A DNA stretch of 64,000 bases from an uncultured Flavobacteriales bacterium (GCA_937139155.1 CAKZPI010000034.1:62001-126000), one strand, 5' to 3'. Counted from the stretch's first letter, positions 1-8,464 are shown. A program made the numbers and translations. The notes: generated by a model from the sequence alone, not told the origin.

Positions 1-32
1 CGTAAACCCTGTATTTCGATGATATTTTGAGC

Positions 33-671
33 ATGAAAATAAATGTATTCACTTTCGGTCCCTTTCAAGAAAACACTTACCTCCTTCATAACGATGAAAA
101 CCAGTTTCTATTGGTTGACCCTGGATGCTTTCATCCTGAGGAAGAAAAAGAACTTGAAGAGGCCGTTGACAAACTGGGCGGAAAGGTTCAGGCCATTCTT
201 CAAACCCATTGTCATATAGACCATATTCTAGGTACGGCATTTTCTCAGGAAACGTTTGAGGCTAAGGTATATGCCCATGAAAAAGATCTGGTTTGGTACA
301 ACAATGCTCAGGCTGCCGGAGAACGATATGGACTTCCTGTTAAAGCCCCAAAACCGGTTGACGTATTGATTAAGGAAGAGGAAACGCTGAAATTTGGAGA
401 TTTAGAATTGGAGGTCATGTTTATTCCCGGACATGCCCCTGGACATGTAGTTTTCATTCATCATGAATCTAAGCAGATTATTGGAGGTGATGTACTCTTT
501 CAAGGAAGCATTGGAAGAACCGACTTGCCCTATTGCGACCATGACCTTTTGATTTCTGGAATCAAAGAAAAGCTCTACTCTCTTCCTGACGATTATAGAG
601 TTTGGCCAGGCCACGGACCCTCAACCCTATTAGGAGAAGAGAAGAAGACCAATCCATTTGTTCGAATCTAA
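33..671 (+). CDS. MBL-fold metallohydrolase, glyoxalase II-like
   Basis: A 212-residue metallo-beta-lactamase fold hydrolase. The metal-binding signature THCHIDH is present near residue 60, followed by the later ligands in IPGHAPGHV, the GGDVLF aspartate strand and the terminal WPGHG histidine. Length and motif order match the compact hydroxyacylglutathione-hydrolase-like proteins of Bacteroidota, which lack the C-terminal substrate-binding domain of true GloB. The substrate therefore cannot be assigned; thioester hydrolysis is the family inference. An in-frame TTG lies two codons upstream, but ATG at 33 is the more likely start. No signal peptide is visible, so it should be cytoplasmic. Confidence 0.85.
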   Translation: MKINVFTFGPFQENTYLLHNDENQFLLVDPGCFHPEEEKELEEAVDKLGGKVQAILQTHCHIDHILGTAFSQETFEAKVYAHEKDLVWYNNAQAAGERYGLPVKAPKPVDVLIKEEETLKFGDLELEVMFIPGHAPGHVVFIHHESKQIIGGDVLFQGSIGRTDLPYCDHDLLISGIKEKLYSLPDDYRVWPGHGPSTLLGEEKKTNPFVRI

Positions 672-681
672 AAAACTACCT

Positions 682-696
682 TGGCACCATATTTGA
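682..696 (+). promoter_or_regulatory. possible sigma-54-type -24/-12 element
   Basis: TGGCAC, then five bases, then TTGA, ending 25 bp before the lipoprotein start at 721. It matches the sigma-54 consensus TGGCAC-N5-TTGC except for the last C. One or two such matches are expected by chance in a window this size and no activator gene is nearby, so this is weak. Confidence 0.2.
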
Positions 697-720
697 ATTT
701 GCCTTGCCAAAGCCTTTCTT

Positions 721-1182
721 ATGAAAAATCTATACCCCTTTTTGCTTTTATCCCTTTTTGGCCTTTTTGGAAGCTGCGATGTAGAAAGACCCTATTATTA
801 TTTAGAGGGAATCTCATTGAATGAAATCCCGAATTTTTCTCAAGACGCAAATGAAACCGGAAATCAGGCCCTTCCAGATATTTACATGGAAATATATGAC
901 CCGGCAGGAAACCTCCTTACCAATACAAATTACCTATTGAATGTAGATACCAACGAGTATCCCCTGAGTTTTCCTTTCGACAATTTGATTGAGTTGGGAG
1001 ACATGGATTATACCCTGGACATCTATGATTTCGACGAGGTTCAGCATGGTGACCCTGAGTTTTTGGGCTCGGTTACCTTTTCAGGAAGAGGCGCCACCAA
1101 AACCTATATTCAGCAATACAATGACCCGGCCCTTTTTGGAACCTTAAGCGTAACCATTGATATGTTTATCGATTATAAATAA
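721..1182 (+). CDS. hypothetical lipoprotein
   Basis: A 153-residue protein with a type II signal peptide: a short charged start, a leucine/phenylalanine-rich core and a lipobox ending GSC at about residue 19. The mature part is rich in acidic and aromatic residues and reads as a beta-rich domain (segments such as MEIYDPAGN and YTLDIYDFDE recall C2-like or jelly-roll strands). I do not recognise the family. It ends just before a strong terminator at 1204-1241, so it is probably monocistronic. It is likely anchored in the periplasm or on the cell surface. Confidence 0.7.
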   Translation: MKNLYPFLLLSLFGLFGSCDVERPYYYLEGISLNEIPNFSQDANETGNQALPDIYMEIYDPAGNLLTNTNYLLNVDTNEYPLSFPFDNLIELGDMDYTLDIYDFDEVQHGDPEFLGSVTFSGRGATKTYIQQYNDPALFGTLSVTIDMFIDYK

Positions 1183-1203
1183 TCTTTATTTCAAGAAATT
1201 CGT

Positions 1204-1241
1204 AAGTCCCTTGGTAGCTTAAATATCAAGGGGCTTTTTTT
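1204..1241 (+). terminator. rho-independent terminator
   Basis: The arms AAGTCCCTTG (1204-1213) and CAAGGGGCTT (1227-1236) form a 10-bp stem with one G-U pair, followed by a T run to 1241. It lies directly downstream of the lipoprotein gene ending at 1182. Confidence 0.8.
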
Positions 1242-1291
1242 ATGGCATGAATTCCATGTCCAAAATTTCTACTTTGGTCAAAATTTCAATT

Positions 1292-2131
1292 ATGCGAATT
1301 CTTCTCTTAGCAATTCTTTTTGCCGGGCTTGGCTCAAAGGCTCAAGAAACAAAATGGGCGTACGAAACCTTCAAAGACACCCGAATTGTGAATGGTCATA
1401 GTGTAGAGGTTAATCCGAAAGGGGAAATGAAATACATTATTTCACATAGGTTTGGAGCCCTAAACTCAGGATTTTACAATGCGTTTGGACTGGATCAGGC
1501 AACCATGCGCCAAGGATTTGATTTTGGGATAAGCGACCGCTTAACCATTGGCCTGGGAAGGTCATCTTTTCAAAAAACCATTGATGGATACCTCAAGTAT
1601 AAATTGGCTTATCAACGATCCGGGAAAGAAAATGTTCCCGTAAGCATTACCCTTTTAACGGGTTCTGCTTATCGCGGATTGAATTTTCCTGAAGACATTC
1701 CCTATCCGGCATCTGCCCGGTTTTCCTTTACCAATCAAGTATTGATTGCCCGTAAGTTCTCAGATCGGTTTTCAGCCCAAATTATGCCCACCCATGTTCA
1801 TTTAAATCTGGTTGAGCTTAGAACCGACCAAAACGATGTTTTCTCTTTAGGAATGGCCGCCCATTACCAGGTGACCTACGCCTTTGCTCTGAATACCGAG
1901 TTTTATTTCACCCCTGAAAACCAGCTCTCAAGCCTCCCGGCTAATTGCTTTTCATTAGGCTTGGAATTTAAAACCAAAGCCCATGTTTTCCAACTGAACT
2001 TTAGCAATAGCCAAGGAATGACGGAGAAGTTTTTTGTTACCGAAACCGCTGGAAGTTGGAGAGAGGGACGGATTCACTTCGGGTTCAACATCACCCGAGA
2101 TTTCAAGATTTTTCCGAAAGCCTATAAATAA
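1292..2131 (+). CDS. DUF5777-type outer-membrane beta-barrel protein
   Basis: A 279-residue protein with a signal peptide (MRILLLAILFAGLGSKAQ) and then alternating hydrophobic/polar strands typical of a small outer-membrane barrel. The segment ISHRFGALNSGFYNAFGLDQ followed by GFDFGISDRLTIGLGRSS matches what I know of the DUF5777 family of Bacteroidota, in which the barrel opens with 'HRFG' and a lipocalin/porin-like strand pattern. A longer in-frame version begins at 1247, inside the preceding terminator region, so ATG 1292, which gives a clean signal peptide, is preferred. Its stop abuts the stop of the convergent cytochrome gene. Its role is unknown; in other genomes DUF5777 genes sit near c-type cytochromes, as here. 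Confidence 0.75.
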   Translation: MRILLLAILFAGLGSKAQETKWAYETFKDTRIVNGHSVEVNPKGEMKYIISHRFGALNSGFYNAFGLDQATMRQGFDFGISDRLTIGLGRSSFQKTIDGYLKYKLAYQRSGKENVPVSITLLTGSAYRGLNFPEDIPYPASARFSFTNQVLIARKFSDRFSAQIMPTHVHLNLVELRTDQNDVFSLGMAAHYQVTYAFALNTEFYFTPENQLSSLPANCFSLGLEFKTKAHVFQLNFSNSQGMTEKFFVTETAGSWREGRIHFGFNITRDFKIFPKAYK

Positions 2132-3136
2132 TCAATCGGCTTTTTGCTCAATAAATGCCCTGAGGTCCTCCACTTGCTGATCACTCATGCGTTCTAGTGG
2201 ATAATGGGGCATATAAGGCCTATGACCGGGTCCGGCATAAGTACCCTTCCGAATCATGGGATAGAAAGAGAATAAATCAAAGCCCGAAATGGAATTCTCA
2301 AGCATATTGAAGGTGAGTTCTGAGAAAAAGAAAGCCTGAGCCGACTCACCTTCCGGACGATGACAGTGCTGACAGCTTAATTCAAAAATCGCGGCACCTC
2401 TTTGGGGGTCTCCGGTATAAGGATACCCTTCTTTTGCAGACTCAGGGAGTTCACCAAAATGCGCCGGACTCGCACTTAAGTACTTTGACTTGAGAAAAGA
2501 AATGCCCTCGTCCTGCCTTCCTCTTGAAGCGAAAAAATTCATTTGCTGAATTTCATCTTCGTTCAATACTTCAGAAATTTTATAATCAATGGAATGGAAA
2601 TAATGCAAGATGGCTTTCATTTCCCAGTCTTCAAGTAGTCGGCCTTGGGCGCATTGGGTTGCGCAGAGCTGAATGGCCTCCCGGAGGTCATGACGGGCTG
2701 GTTTCACCAAATCACCATACTTTTTTTCATAATCGTCATTATACCATGACTCTCTTGAAACAATGCCCTTAAAGGTGGTTGCCTGCAAGAAGGGTAGATT
2801 ATTTTCTATGGCATAACTAAGGCGGGCTTCCGGGTCAGAAACCGATGGGTCGGGATCTTCTTGAACCGTATTATGGCAGGATAAGCAAGAGAAATACTTA
2901 GAAATAAACTTTCCTTTTTTTCCATTAAGCTGTCTGGTTTTCCCCTTAGTGATTAGTTCATACCCCATTTGAACTTGGGCAGAATCCACTTCTTTTACAA
3001 AGTGATCTGGTTGCCTATATCCTAAAGAAACCAAAGATTCTAGAAGACCGTCTTGAGCTTGAACCGAATCAAGTTTTGAAGGGCTTGACCCAAGAATTAT
3101 CAGGCCAATCAAACATGAGAAAAAGAAGTATTTCAT
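2132..3136 (-). CDS. secreted diheme c-type cytochrome
   Basis: A 334-residue exported protein with two CxxCH haem-attachment sites, CLSCH at residues 84-88 and CQHCH at 255-259, one in each half. The N-terminus is a hydrophobic signal segment. A further pair of cysteines (C158, C162) sits between the two haem domains and could form a disulfide. The second domain continues with methionine-containing segments (PYMPHYPLERM) that could supply the axial ligand, as in class I cytochromes. It is probably a periplasmic electron carrier; its partner cannot be named. It lies 16 bp downstream of the guanylyltransferase gene on the same strand, so the two may be co-transcribed. Confidence 0.8.
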   Translation of the reverse strand: MKYFFFSCLIGLIILGSSPSKLDSVQAQDGLLESLVSLGYRQPDHFVKEVDSAQVQMGYELITKGKTRQLNGKKGKFISKYFSCLSCHNTVQEDPDPSVSDPEARLSYAIENNLPFLQATTFKGIVSRESWYNDDYEKKYGDLVKPARHDLREAIQLCATQCAQGRLLEDWEMKAILHYFHSIDYKISEVLNEDEIQQMNFFASRGRQDEGISFLKSKYLSASPAHFGELPESAKEGYPYTGDPQRGAAIFELSCQHCHRPEGESAQAFFFSELTFNMLENSISGFDLFSFYPMIRKGTYAGPGHRPYMPHYPLERMSDQQVEDLRAFIEQKAD

Positions 3137-3152
3137 AGAGGGAATTTACAAT

Positions 3153-4238
3153 TTATACGTAACCATTCCCTTTTTCTATTTTCACATCGTTTACAATTTG
3201 CTTGATGGTTTGCTCATCCTCCTTTCTGCAAACCATAATAACTCCGTCTTTCTCAACCACAATAGAATCTGAAACCCCTTGAAGCACCACTAAACTGTCT
3301 CCTGAAATTTTAATCATATTCCGATGGCAATCATAGAGAAGAACATTTTTGCCTTGAACCGCGTTATCTTGAGGATCTAATTCTTGGTGTTCGTACAAAG
3401 AACCCCAGGTGCCCAAATCAGACCAGCCCCAATCCGAAGGGCGAACATAAACTTCTTCGGCTTTTTCCATGATTCCGTAATCAATGGAAATGTTTTTGCA
3501 GGATGGATATACCTTTAGAATGGCATCCTTTTCTTTTTCTGTTCCCAGGCTAGGTTGAATTCCGCTAAAGGTGCTGAATAATTCAGGCATGTGCTTTTTA
3601 AAGCTTTCCAAAATGGCCTGTGTACTCCAGATAAAGATTCCTGAATTCCATAAGAAATCTCCACTTTCAATAAACTGCTCAGCCAGTTCCTTATTGGGTT
3701 TTTCTGTAAAGGTTTTCACCGGAAAAAGCTTTCCGCCTTCAAGGGGTTTCTCAATGTATTGGATGTACCCATATCCTGTATCCGGGCGATTGGGCTTAAT
3801 GCCTAAGGTAAACAGGGCCTTACTTTCTTCTGCCGCCTCCATGGTTTCCAGAACTTCTTCCACAAAACGAGTTTCATCTGTTATTAAATGGTCAGATGGG
3901 GCAACAATTACCGAAGCCTTAGGGTTTTCTTTATGAATCTTAAAACAGGCATAGGCAATGCACGGAGCGGTGTTCCTTCGGGCAGGTTCGGTTAAAATTT
4001 GATCTTTGTTTAAAGAAGGCAATTGCTCTGCAACCAAATCAGCGTATTGTTCATTGGTTACAATGAGAATGTTTTGGTCTGGACAAATTCGGCTAAGCCT
4101 TTTAAAAGTTTGTTGAAGTAAGGATTCTCCTGTACCCAGAATATCAATAAACTGCTTAGGATGAGCGGATCTTGACATGGGCCAGAAACGAGAACCGATT
4201 CCTCCGGCCATAATTACCGCGTATTTGTTGGAATTCAT
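3153..4238 (-). CDS. manC: mannose-1-phosphate guanylyltransferase
   Basis: A 361-residue nucleotidyltransferase. The N-terminus has the signature MAGGIGSRFWPMSR, followed by HPKQF (the sugar-phosphate guanylyltransferase motif) and TEPARRNTAPCIAYA. Later it has VAPSDHLI and FTEKPN, all diagnostic of the ManC/GMP class. It makes GDP-mannose from mannose-1-phosphate and GTP for glycan synthesis. The length equals the single-domain form, without the C-terminal phosphomannose isomerase domain of bifunctional enzymes. The acronym follows the family; other hexose-1-phosphate guanylyltransferases (for example the HddC class) are less similar. No glycan cluster surrounds it. Confidence 0.88.
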   Translation of the reverse strand: MNSNKYAVIMAGGIGSRFWPMSRSAHPKQFIDILGTGESLLQQTFKRLSRICPDQNILIVTNEQYADLVAEQLPSLNKDQILTEPARRNTAPCIAYACFKIHKENPKASVIVAPSDHLITDETRFVEEVLETMEAAEESKALFTLGIKPNRPDTGYGYIQYIEKPLEGGKLFPVKTFTEKPNKELAEQFIESGDFLWNSGIFIWSTQAILESFKKHMPELFSTFSGIQPSLGTEKEKDAILKVYPSCKNISIDYGIMEKAEEVYVRPSDWGWSDLGTWGSLYEHQELDPQDNAVQGKNVLLYDCHRNMIKISGDSLVVLQGVSDSIVVEKDGVIMVCRKEDEQTIKQIVNDVKIEKGNGYV

Positions 4239-4277
4239 ACGATCAAATTTTGCGCCGAAAGTACAAATTTTAAAAGC

Positions 4278-6377
4278 TTAGGATAGCACTTGGTAGGCAA
4301 TTAAGCTGGATAAATAAGCCATGGCTCCCATGAAAACGAACTGCAGCACGGGCCATTTCCAAGAACCCAGTTCTCTTTGTACAATGGCCATGGTACTCAT
4401 GCACTGCATTGCAAAGGCGTAGAAAAGCATGAGCGAAACCCCAACAGCCACATTATACCTGGGTTTACCGGTATCCGGATTTATTTCCGAGCGCATTTTC
4501 TCGCGTATGGTTCCAGTATTGTCCGGATCTTGAACTGAGTAAATGGTGGCCATGGTTCCTACAAATACCTCACGGGCGGCAAAAGAAGTAATCAATGCAA
4601 TTCCTATTTTCCAATCAAAGCCCAAGGGTTTAATGGCGGGCTCTATGGATTTCCCTAAAATTCCTGCGAAAGAGTTTTCCAGCTTAGCTGACCGGTAAAT
4701 AGCTGCCTTTTCAGGGAAAGCATCTGGGTTTTCAGCCACTTCTGGATAGGCCTGATCAACCGCTTGCATTCTTTCTTTGGGACCGTATGAAGAAAGCACC
4801 CAAAGCAAAACCGAAATGGCCAGGATGATTTTACCCGCATCTACCACAAAAACCCGAACCTTTTGATAGATGGTAAGCCCTACCGTTTTCCAATCGGGCA
4901 TTTTATAGTCTGGAAGCTCCATGATGAAATAGCTTCTCTCTTTCGACTTAATCCATTTGGTGAACACCCAGGAGGCTCCAATGGCCGCAAAAAAGCCTAT
5001 TAAATAAAGTCCCATTAGCACTAGCCCTTGCACATTAAAGAAACCCCAAATCATTTTAGAAGGAATGACCATGGCGATGAGAAGGGTATAAACTGGAAGT
5101 CTCGCTGAGCAAGACATAAGCGGAGTTACCAAAATGGTCAATAACCGCTCCTTTCGGTTTTGTATGGTTCGGGCAGACATTACTGCTGGCACGGCACAGG
5201 CTACTCCTGAAATCAGCGGAATCACCGATCTACCGTTCAATCCAAATTTTCTTAGAATCTTATCGAAGATGAGGCTAACCCGAGCCATATACCCCGTTTC
5301 TTCTAGGATGGCAATAAAGAGGAAGAGGAAAGCAATTTGCGGAATGAAAACCAATACACCGCTTAAACCGGCCAAGACTCCTTCTACCAGTAATTCGGTA
5401 AACACCCCGGCTGGTAAATTATTTCGAACAATATCAGAGAACCAAATAAAGCTTGTTTCAATGGCCTCCATGGGCAAAGAAGACCAAGCAAAAATGGCTT
5501 GAAAAAGCACCAACATGACCAGAAAGAAAATTCCGAATCCCCAGAACTTATGGGTAAGCACATCATCAATTCTTGCTGACAACCCGGGTCTTAACTGGGC
5601 TTCTTCCCTAGACGCATTCTTGAGAATCTCATCAATTTTCTCAAAGCGACGTACCGTCTCGGTTGCTTCAAAACGATGCCTATGGAATCCGGCCTTTTTC
5701 AGGGCCTGATTTACTTCTTCTAATTTTGAAGATTCAAGATTGGGGTTCCTAAAATGATGTTGACCAGCTGCTTGTTGAATGCGGTCGTATTCATTTTTCC
5801 CTTTAACAAAATCAGGAATGGCTTTCCAAACCTTAGGTTGTATGGTTTTTATGTCTATAAAAGCTTCTTCTACCCTACCCACACGGTTTTGCTCAATGCA
5901 GGCCTTCACCTGAGCGGCGGAAGACTGCTTTCGAGCATTGATTACAACTACCGGAATTCCTAGTTCAGTTTCAAGTTTCAGGGGGTCTGTAAATACTCCT
6001 TTTCCTTCTGAAAGCTCGGTCATATTTAAAAGCAGAACCACAGGAAGATCAAGGTCAATCACTTGAGAAGCCAAAAGCAAGGACCTTTTAAGGTTGGAAG
6101 CGTCGGCAACCAGCAAACAAAGATCGGGATGTTGTGGATGTTCAGGGTTGCAAAGGACATCGAAAACCACCGATTCATCCATAGATTTCGGGTAGAGGCT
6201 ATAGGTTCCTGGCAGGTCAATAAGAGAGGCTTCCCCTTTTCCGTTCAAGCCCATTTTCCCTTGCATGAGGTCCACGGTAACTCCTGGAAAGTTCCCGACC
6301 TTTTGGTTCATTCCGGTAAGTTGATTGAAAAGAGTAGACTTCCCAGAATTGGGATTTCCGACTAAGGCGATTTTCAT
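4278..6377 (-). CDS. feoB: ferrous iron transport protein B
   Basis: About 699 residues. The N-terminal G domain has G1 GNPNSGKST, then DLPGTYSL (G3) and NMTE (G4); after a helical linker come about eight to ten membrane segments with the two gate regions (LSGVLVFIPQIAFLF and SCSARLPVYTLLI). The C-terminal half carries the conserved FAAREVFVGTMATIY motif. This is full length for Bacteroidota FeoB. ATG at 6377 gives the typical start MKIALVGNPN; a TTG five codons upstream overlaps feoA and is less likely. With feoA 11 bp upstream it forms the GTP-dependent Fe(II) importer of the inner membrane. Confidence 0.96.
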   Translation of the reverse strand: MKIALVGNPNSGKSTLFNQLTGMNQKVGNFPGVTVDLMQGKMGLNGKGEASLIDLPGTYSLYPKSMDESVVFDVLCNPEHPQHPDLCLLVADASNLKRSLLLASQVIDLDLPVVLLLNMTELSEGKGVFTDPLKLETELGIPVVVINARKQSSAAQVKACIEQNRVGRVEEAFIDIKTIQPKVWKAIPDFVKGKNEYDRIQQAAGQHHFRNPNLESSKLEEVNQALKKAGFHRHRFEATETVRRFEKIDEILKNASREEAQLRPGLSARIDDVLTHKFWGFGIFFLVMLVLFQAIFAWSSLPMEAIETSFIWFSDIVRNNLPAGVFTELLVEGVLAGLSGVLVFIPQIAFLFLFIAILEETGYMARVSLIFDKILRKFGLNGRSVIPLISGVACAVPAVMSARTIQNRKERLLTILVTPLMSCSARLPVYTLLIAMVIPSKMIWGFFNVQGLVLMGLYLIGFFAAIGASWVFTKWIKSKERSYFIMELPDYKMPDWKTVGLTIYQKVRVFVVDAGKIILAISVLLWVLSSYGPKERMQAVDQAYPEVAENPDAFPEKAAIYRSAKLENSFAGILGKSIEPAIKPLGFDWKIGIALITSFAAREVFVGTMATIYSVQDPDNTGTIREKMRSEINPDTGKPRYNVAVGVSLMLFYAFAMQCMSTMAIVQRELGSWKWPVLQFVFMGAMAYLSSLIAYQVLS

Positions 6378-6388
6378 GAAATTCTTAC

Positions 6389-6616
6389 TCAAAACTCAGT
6401 CTGAACCAAGATGGATAATGCTTCTGATTTTCGGATGGTTAGGTGAGAACCGGGCACTTCAATAACCAAAGGGTCACCGAAGGGAGCTTTTCTACAAATC
6501 ATCACTTTGGAGCCAGGAAGACAACCCATCTCCATAAACTTCAATGACAAAGCTTCATCGGTAAATGAATTAATCACTCCCTTTACGCCTACCTCTAAAT
6601 CACCCAGTTTCTTCAT
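6389..6616 (-). CDS. feoA: ferrous iron transport protein A
   Basis: A 75-residue SH3-like FeoA domain. The features are MEMGCLPGSKVMICRKAP in the middle and ALSILVQ at the end, matching the M-G-x-x-x-G pattern of FeoA. It acts as the small cytoplasmic partner of FeoB. It is the first gene of the feoAB unit, preceded by a TACATTTG -7 element (6643-6650) and by a TTTAGA-N5-TCTAAA operator (6621-6637), which together imply metal-responsive repression. It is a stand-alone protein here, not fused to FeoB or to a DtxR regulator. Confidence 0.93.
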   Translation of the reverse strand: MKKLGDLEVGVKGVINSFTDEALSLKFMEMGCLPGSKVMICRKAPFGDPLVIEVPGSHLTIRKSEALSILVQTEF

Positions 6617-6620
6617 TTTA

Positions 6621-6637
6621 TTTAGATTAATTCTAAA
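6621..6637 (-). promoter_or_regulatory. DtxR/MntR-like operator of feoAB
   Basis: A perfect inverted repeat, TTTAGA-TTAAT-TCTAAA, lies 4 bp upstream of the feoA start codon and just downstream of the -7 element, overlapping the expected transcription start. The spacing and half-sites resemble binding sites of the DtxR/MntR family (half-site TTTAGG or TTAGG). This position would let a metal-loaded repressor block feoAB. The regulator gene is not in the window. Confidence 0.55.
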
Positions 6638-6642
6638 CAGGG

Positions 6643-6650
6643 CAAATGTA
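6643..6650 (-). promoter_or_regulatory. feoA promoter -7 element
   Basis: On the minus strand the sequence reads TACATTTG, a perfect match to the Bacteroidota TAnnTTTG element, 26 bp upstream of the feoA ATG. A TTTTAG about 20 bp further upstream may serve as a weak -33 region. Confidence 0.55.
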
Positions 6651-6688
6651 TAAAAAACCCTTTTGCCTAAAAGCCTGAGCGGAGGAAA

Positions 6689-6820
6689 TTAGCTAGGAAT
6701 ATTTTCTTTGGATTCAACTTGGCCAAAACCAGGGCAATCACATTTTTTGGATGCCCCACAGCTTAGAAGGAAAGATGCCAAAAACACAATGCCAATAAGG
6801 CCAAGGAATATTCGTTTCAT
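6689..6820 (-). CDS. 43-residue small lipoprotein
   Basis: An ORF of 43 codons with a complete type II signal peptide: MKRIF, a hydrophobic stretch and the lipobox FLLSC with the lipidated cysteine at residue 21. The mature part is only about 23 residues, with the motif KKCDCPGFG, and ends in a hydrophilic tail. The two further cysteines in CDCP could bind metal or form a disulfide. Small lipoproteins with a similar C-D-C-P motif occur in other Bacteroidota to my knowledge, but no function is established. It lies between feoA and the divergent mlaE; whether it belongs to the feo unit is unclear. Confidence 0.6.
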   Translation of the reverse strand: MKRIFLGLIGIVFLASFLLSCGASKKCDCPGFGQVESKENIPS

Positions 6821-6893
6821 GGTGTAAAGTTCGTAAAAATAGGAGGGTAAGACAAGCTTTTTCCTCCGGCATAATTGGTTACTTTAGCCCCCG

Positions 6894-7637
6894 ATGAATT
6901 TCATAGAACACATAGGCAAATATTTCATCTTCTTAGGCCGCACCCTTCGGAAGCCTGAGAAGGTATCGGTTTTTCGGTCAATGACCATGAAGGAAATTGA
7001 TATCCTTGGTCTGAATTCCTTACCCATTGTTTCGGTTGTTTCGGTATTTGTAGGGGCTGTTGTGGCCTTGCAAACGGCTTTTAATATGGAGTCTCCTCTA
7101 TTCCCTGACTACCTAATTGGTTTGGCGGTAAGAGATTCAGTTATTCTTGAATTTAGCCCTACCATGGTCAGTTTAATTTTGGCAGGTAAGGTAGGTTCCA
7201 ACATCGCATCCAATATTGGATTCATGCGTGCCTCAGAGCAGATAGACGCCTTAGAAGTGATGGGAATTAATTCAGCCAATTACCTGGTTTTGCCTAAAAT
7301 CATTTCTTTGATTTTGGTGAACCCTATGTTGATTGTTTTAAGCATGGCCCTTTGTATCGTTGGGGGATGGATAGCCGGTGAAATGACAGGGTTTTGTCCT
7401 ACTGAAGAATACATTTATGGAATTCAATATGAGTTTAGACCCTTCAATGTGGCCTATGCCCTAATCAAAACGGTTGTATTTGCCTTCGTCATTGCTACCA
7501 TATCAGCTTACCAGGGTTATTATACTCGCGGTGGAGCCTTAGAGGTTGGTAATGGATCTACCCGTGCGGTGGTATTCAGCAGTATGCTGATTATTTTCTT
7601 GAATTATGTATTGACTCAAATCTTCCTCACAAACTAA
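6894..7637 (+). CDS. mlaE: MlaE-family ABC transporter permease
   Basis: A 247-residue integral membrane protein of the MlaE/YrbE family, with the characteristic internal sequence VGAVVALQTAFNME near residues 50-65, ILAGKVGSNIASNIGFMRAS in the centre and ALEVMGINSANYLVLPK following. It forms the inner-membrane core of an Mla-type phospholipid transporter that keeps the outer membrane asymmetric. The ATPase gene follows with a TAATG stop/start overlap at 7635-7639. The substrate-binding MCE protein (MlaD) is not adjacent. Nucleotides before the start show no clear Shine-Dalgarno sequence. Confidence 0.9.
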   Translation: MNFIEHIGKYFIFLGRTLRKPEKVSVFRSMTMKEIDILGLNSLPIVSVVSVFVGAVVALQTAFNMESPLFPDYLIGLAVRDSVILEFSPTMVSLILAGKVGSNIASNIGFMRASEQIDALEVMGINSANYLVLPKIISLILVNPMLIVLSMALCIVGGWIAGEMTGFCPTEEYIYGIQYEFRPFNVAYALIKTVVFAFVIATISAYQGYYTRGGALEVGNGSTRAVVFSSMLIIFLNYVLTQIFLTN

Positions 7638-8389
7638 TGATCAAAGTTGATAGCATACATAAATCGTTTGCAGACAATCACGTTTTAAAGGGGATTTCTG
7701 CTGAATTTGAGCAGGGTAAAACCAATTTAATCATTGGCCAATCAGGCTCAGGAAAAACCGTTTTTTTGAAGTGCATGCTTGGCCTGCATGAGCTTGATGC
7801 TGGAAGCATTTTCTTTGACGGAAGAGACTTCAACAGGATGGACTTCAAAGAGCGCAAGGAGGTGCGGAAAGAATTGGGCATGGTATTTCAAGGCGGAGCC
7901 TTATTTGATTCCATGACCGTAGAAGAGAATGTCATGTTCCCCTTGAATATGTTTACCAATCAAACCCGTGGTGAGAAGTTAATGCGGGTTAATGAGGTAT
8001 TAGACCGGGTAAACCTTAATGGGAAAAATCATTTGTTTCCGAGCGAAACCTCAGGCGGTATGCAAAAACGAATTGCCATTGCCCGGGCCATTTCAATGAA
8101 CCCAAAATACCTGTTCTGTGATGAGCCTAATTCAGGCCTTGACCCAAGAACGGCTATAGTAATTGACACTTTAATTGCTGAGATTACCCACGAGTATCAA
8201 ATGACCACGGTTATCAATACCCATGATATGAACTCGGTGATGGAAATTGGGGAGAAGATTGTCTTTTTGAAAGACGGACATAAAGCATGGGAGGGCACTT
8301 CAGACTCCATTCTAAAAACAGACCATGAGGCTGTTGTAGACTTTGTTTATACCTCTAAAATATTGAGAAGCATCCGGGAAAAGAATTAA
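7637..8389 (+). CDS. mlaF: MlaF-family ABC transporter ATP-binding protein
   Basis: A 250-residue ABC ATPase. Walker A is GQSGSGKT (about residue 34), the Q-loop lies in MVFQGGALFDSMTV, the signature is in ETSGGMQKR (SGGM in place of LSGGQ, typical of MlaF), and Walker B is YLFCDEPNSGLDP. It powers the MlaE permease encoded immediately upstream, with which it overlaps by one base. A strong hairpin at 8414-8445 ends the unit. Confidence 0.92.
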   Translation: MIKVDSIHKSFADNHVLKGISAEFEQGKTNLIIGQSGSGKTVFLKCMLGLHELDAGSIFFDGRDFNRMDFKERKEVRKELGMVFQGGALFDSMTVEENVMFPLNMFTNQTRGEKLMRVNEVLDRVNLNGKNHLFPSETSGGMQKRIAIARAISMNPKYLFCDEPNSGLDPRTAIVIDTLIAEITHEYQMTTVINTHDMNSVMEIGEKIVFLKDGHKAWEGTSDSILKTDHEAVVDFVYTSKILRSIREKN

Positions 8390-8413
8390 TACCATCTCGT
8401 TTTATAAAGCAAC

Positions 8414-8445
8414 AAAAAAGCCATCCCGAAAGAGATGGCTTTTTA
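8414..8445. terminator. bidirectional terminator between mlaF and the T9SS gene
   Basis: The arms AAAAAGCCATC and GATGGCTTTTT form an 11-bp stem around an 8-base loop, A-rich on one side and T-rich on the other. It can therefore terminate both the plus-strand mlaEF unit and the convergent minus-strand gene ending at 8465. A closely similar hairpin recurs at 17268-17310. Confidence 0.88.
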
Positions 8446-8464
8446 GATTTATAAGAAGATGTGA

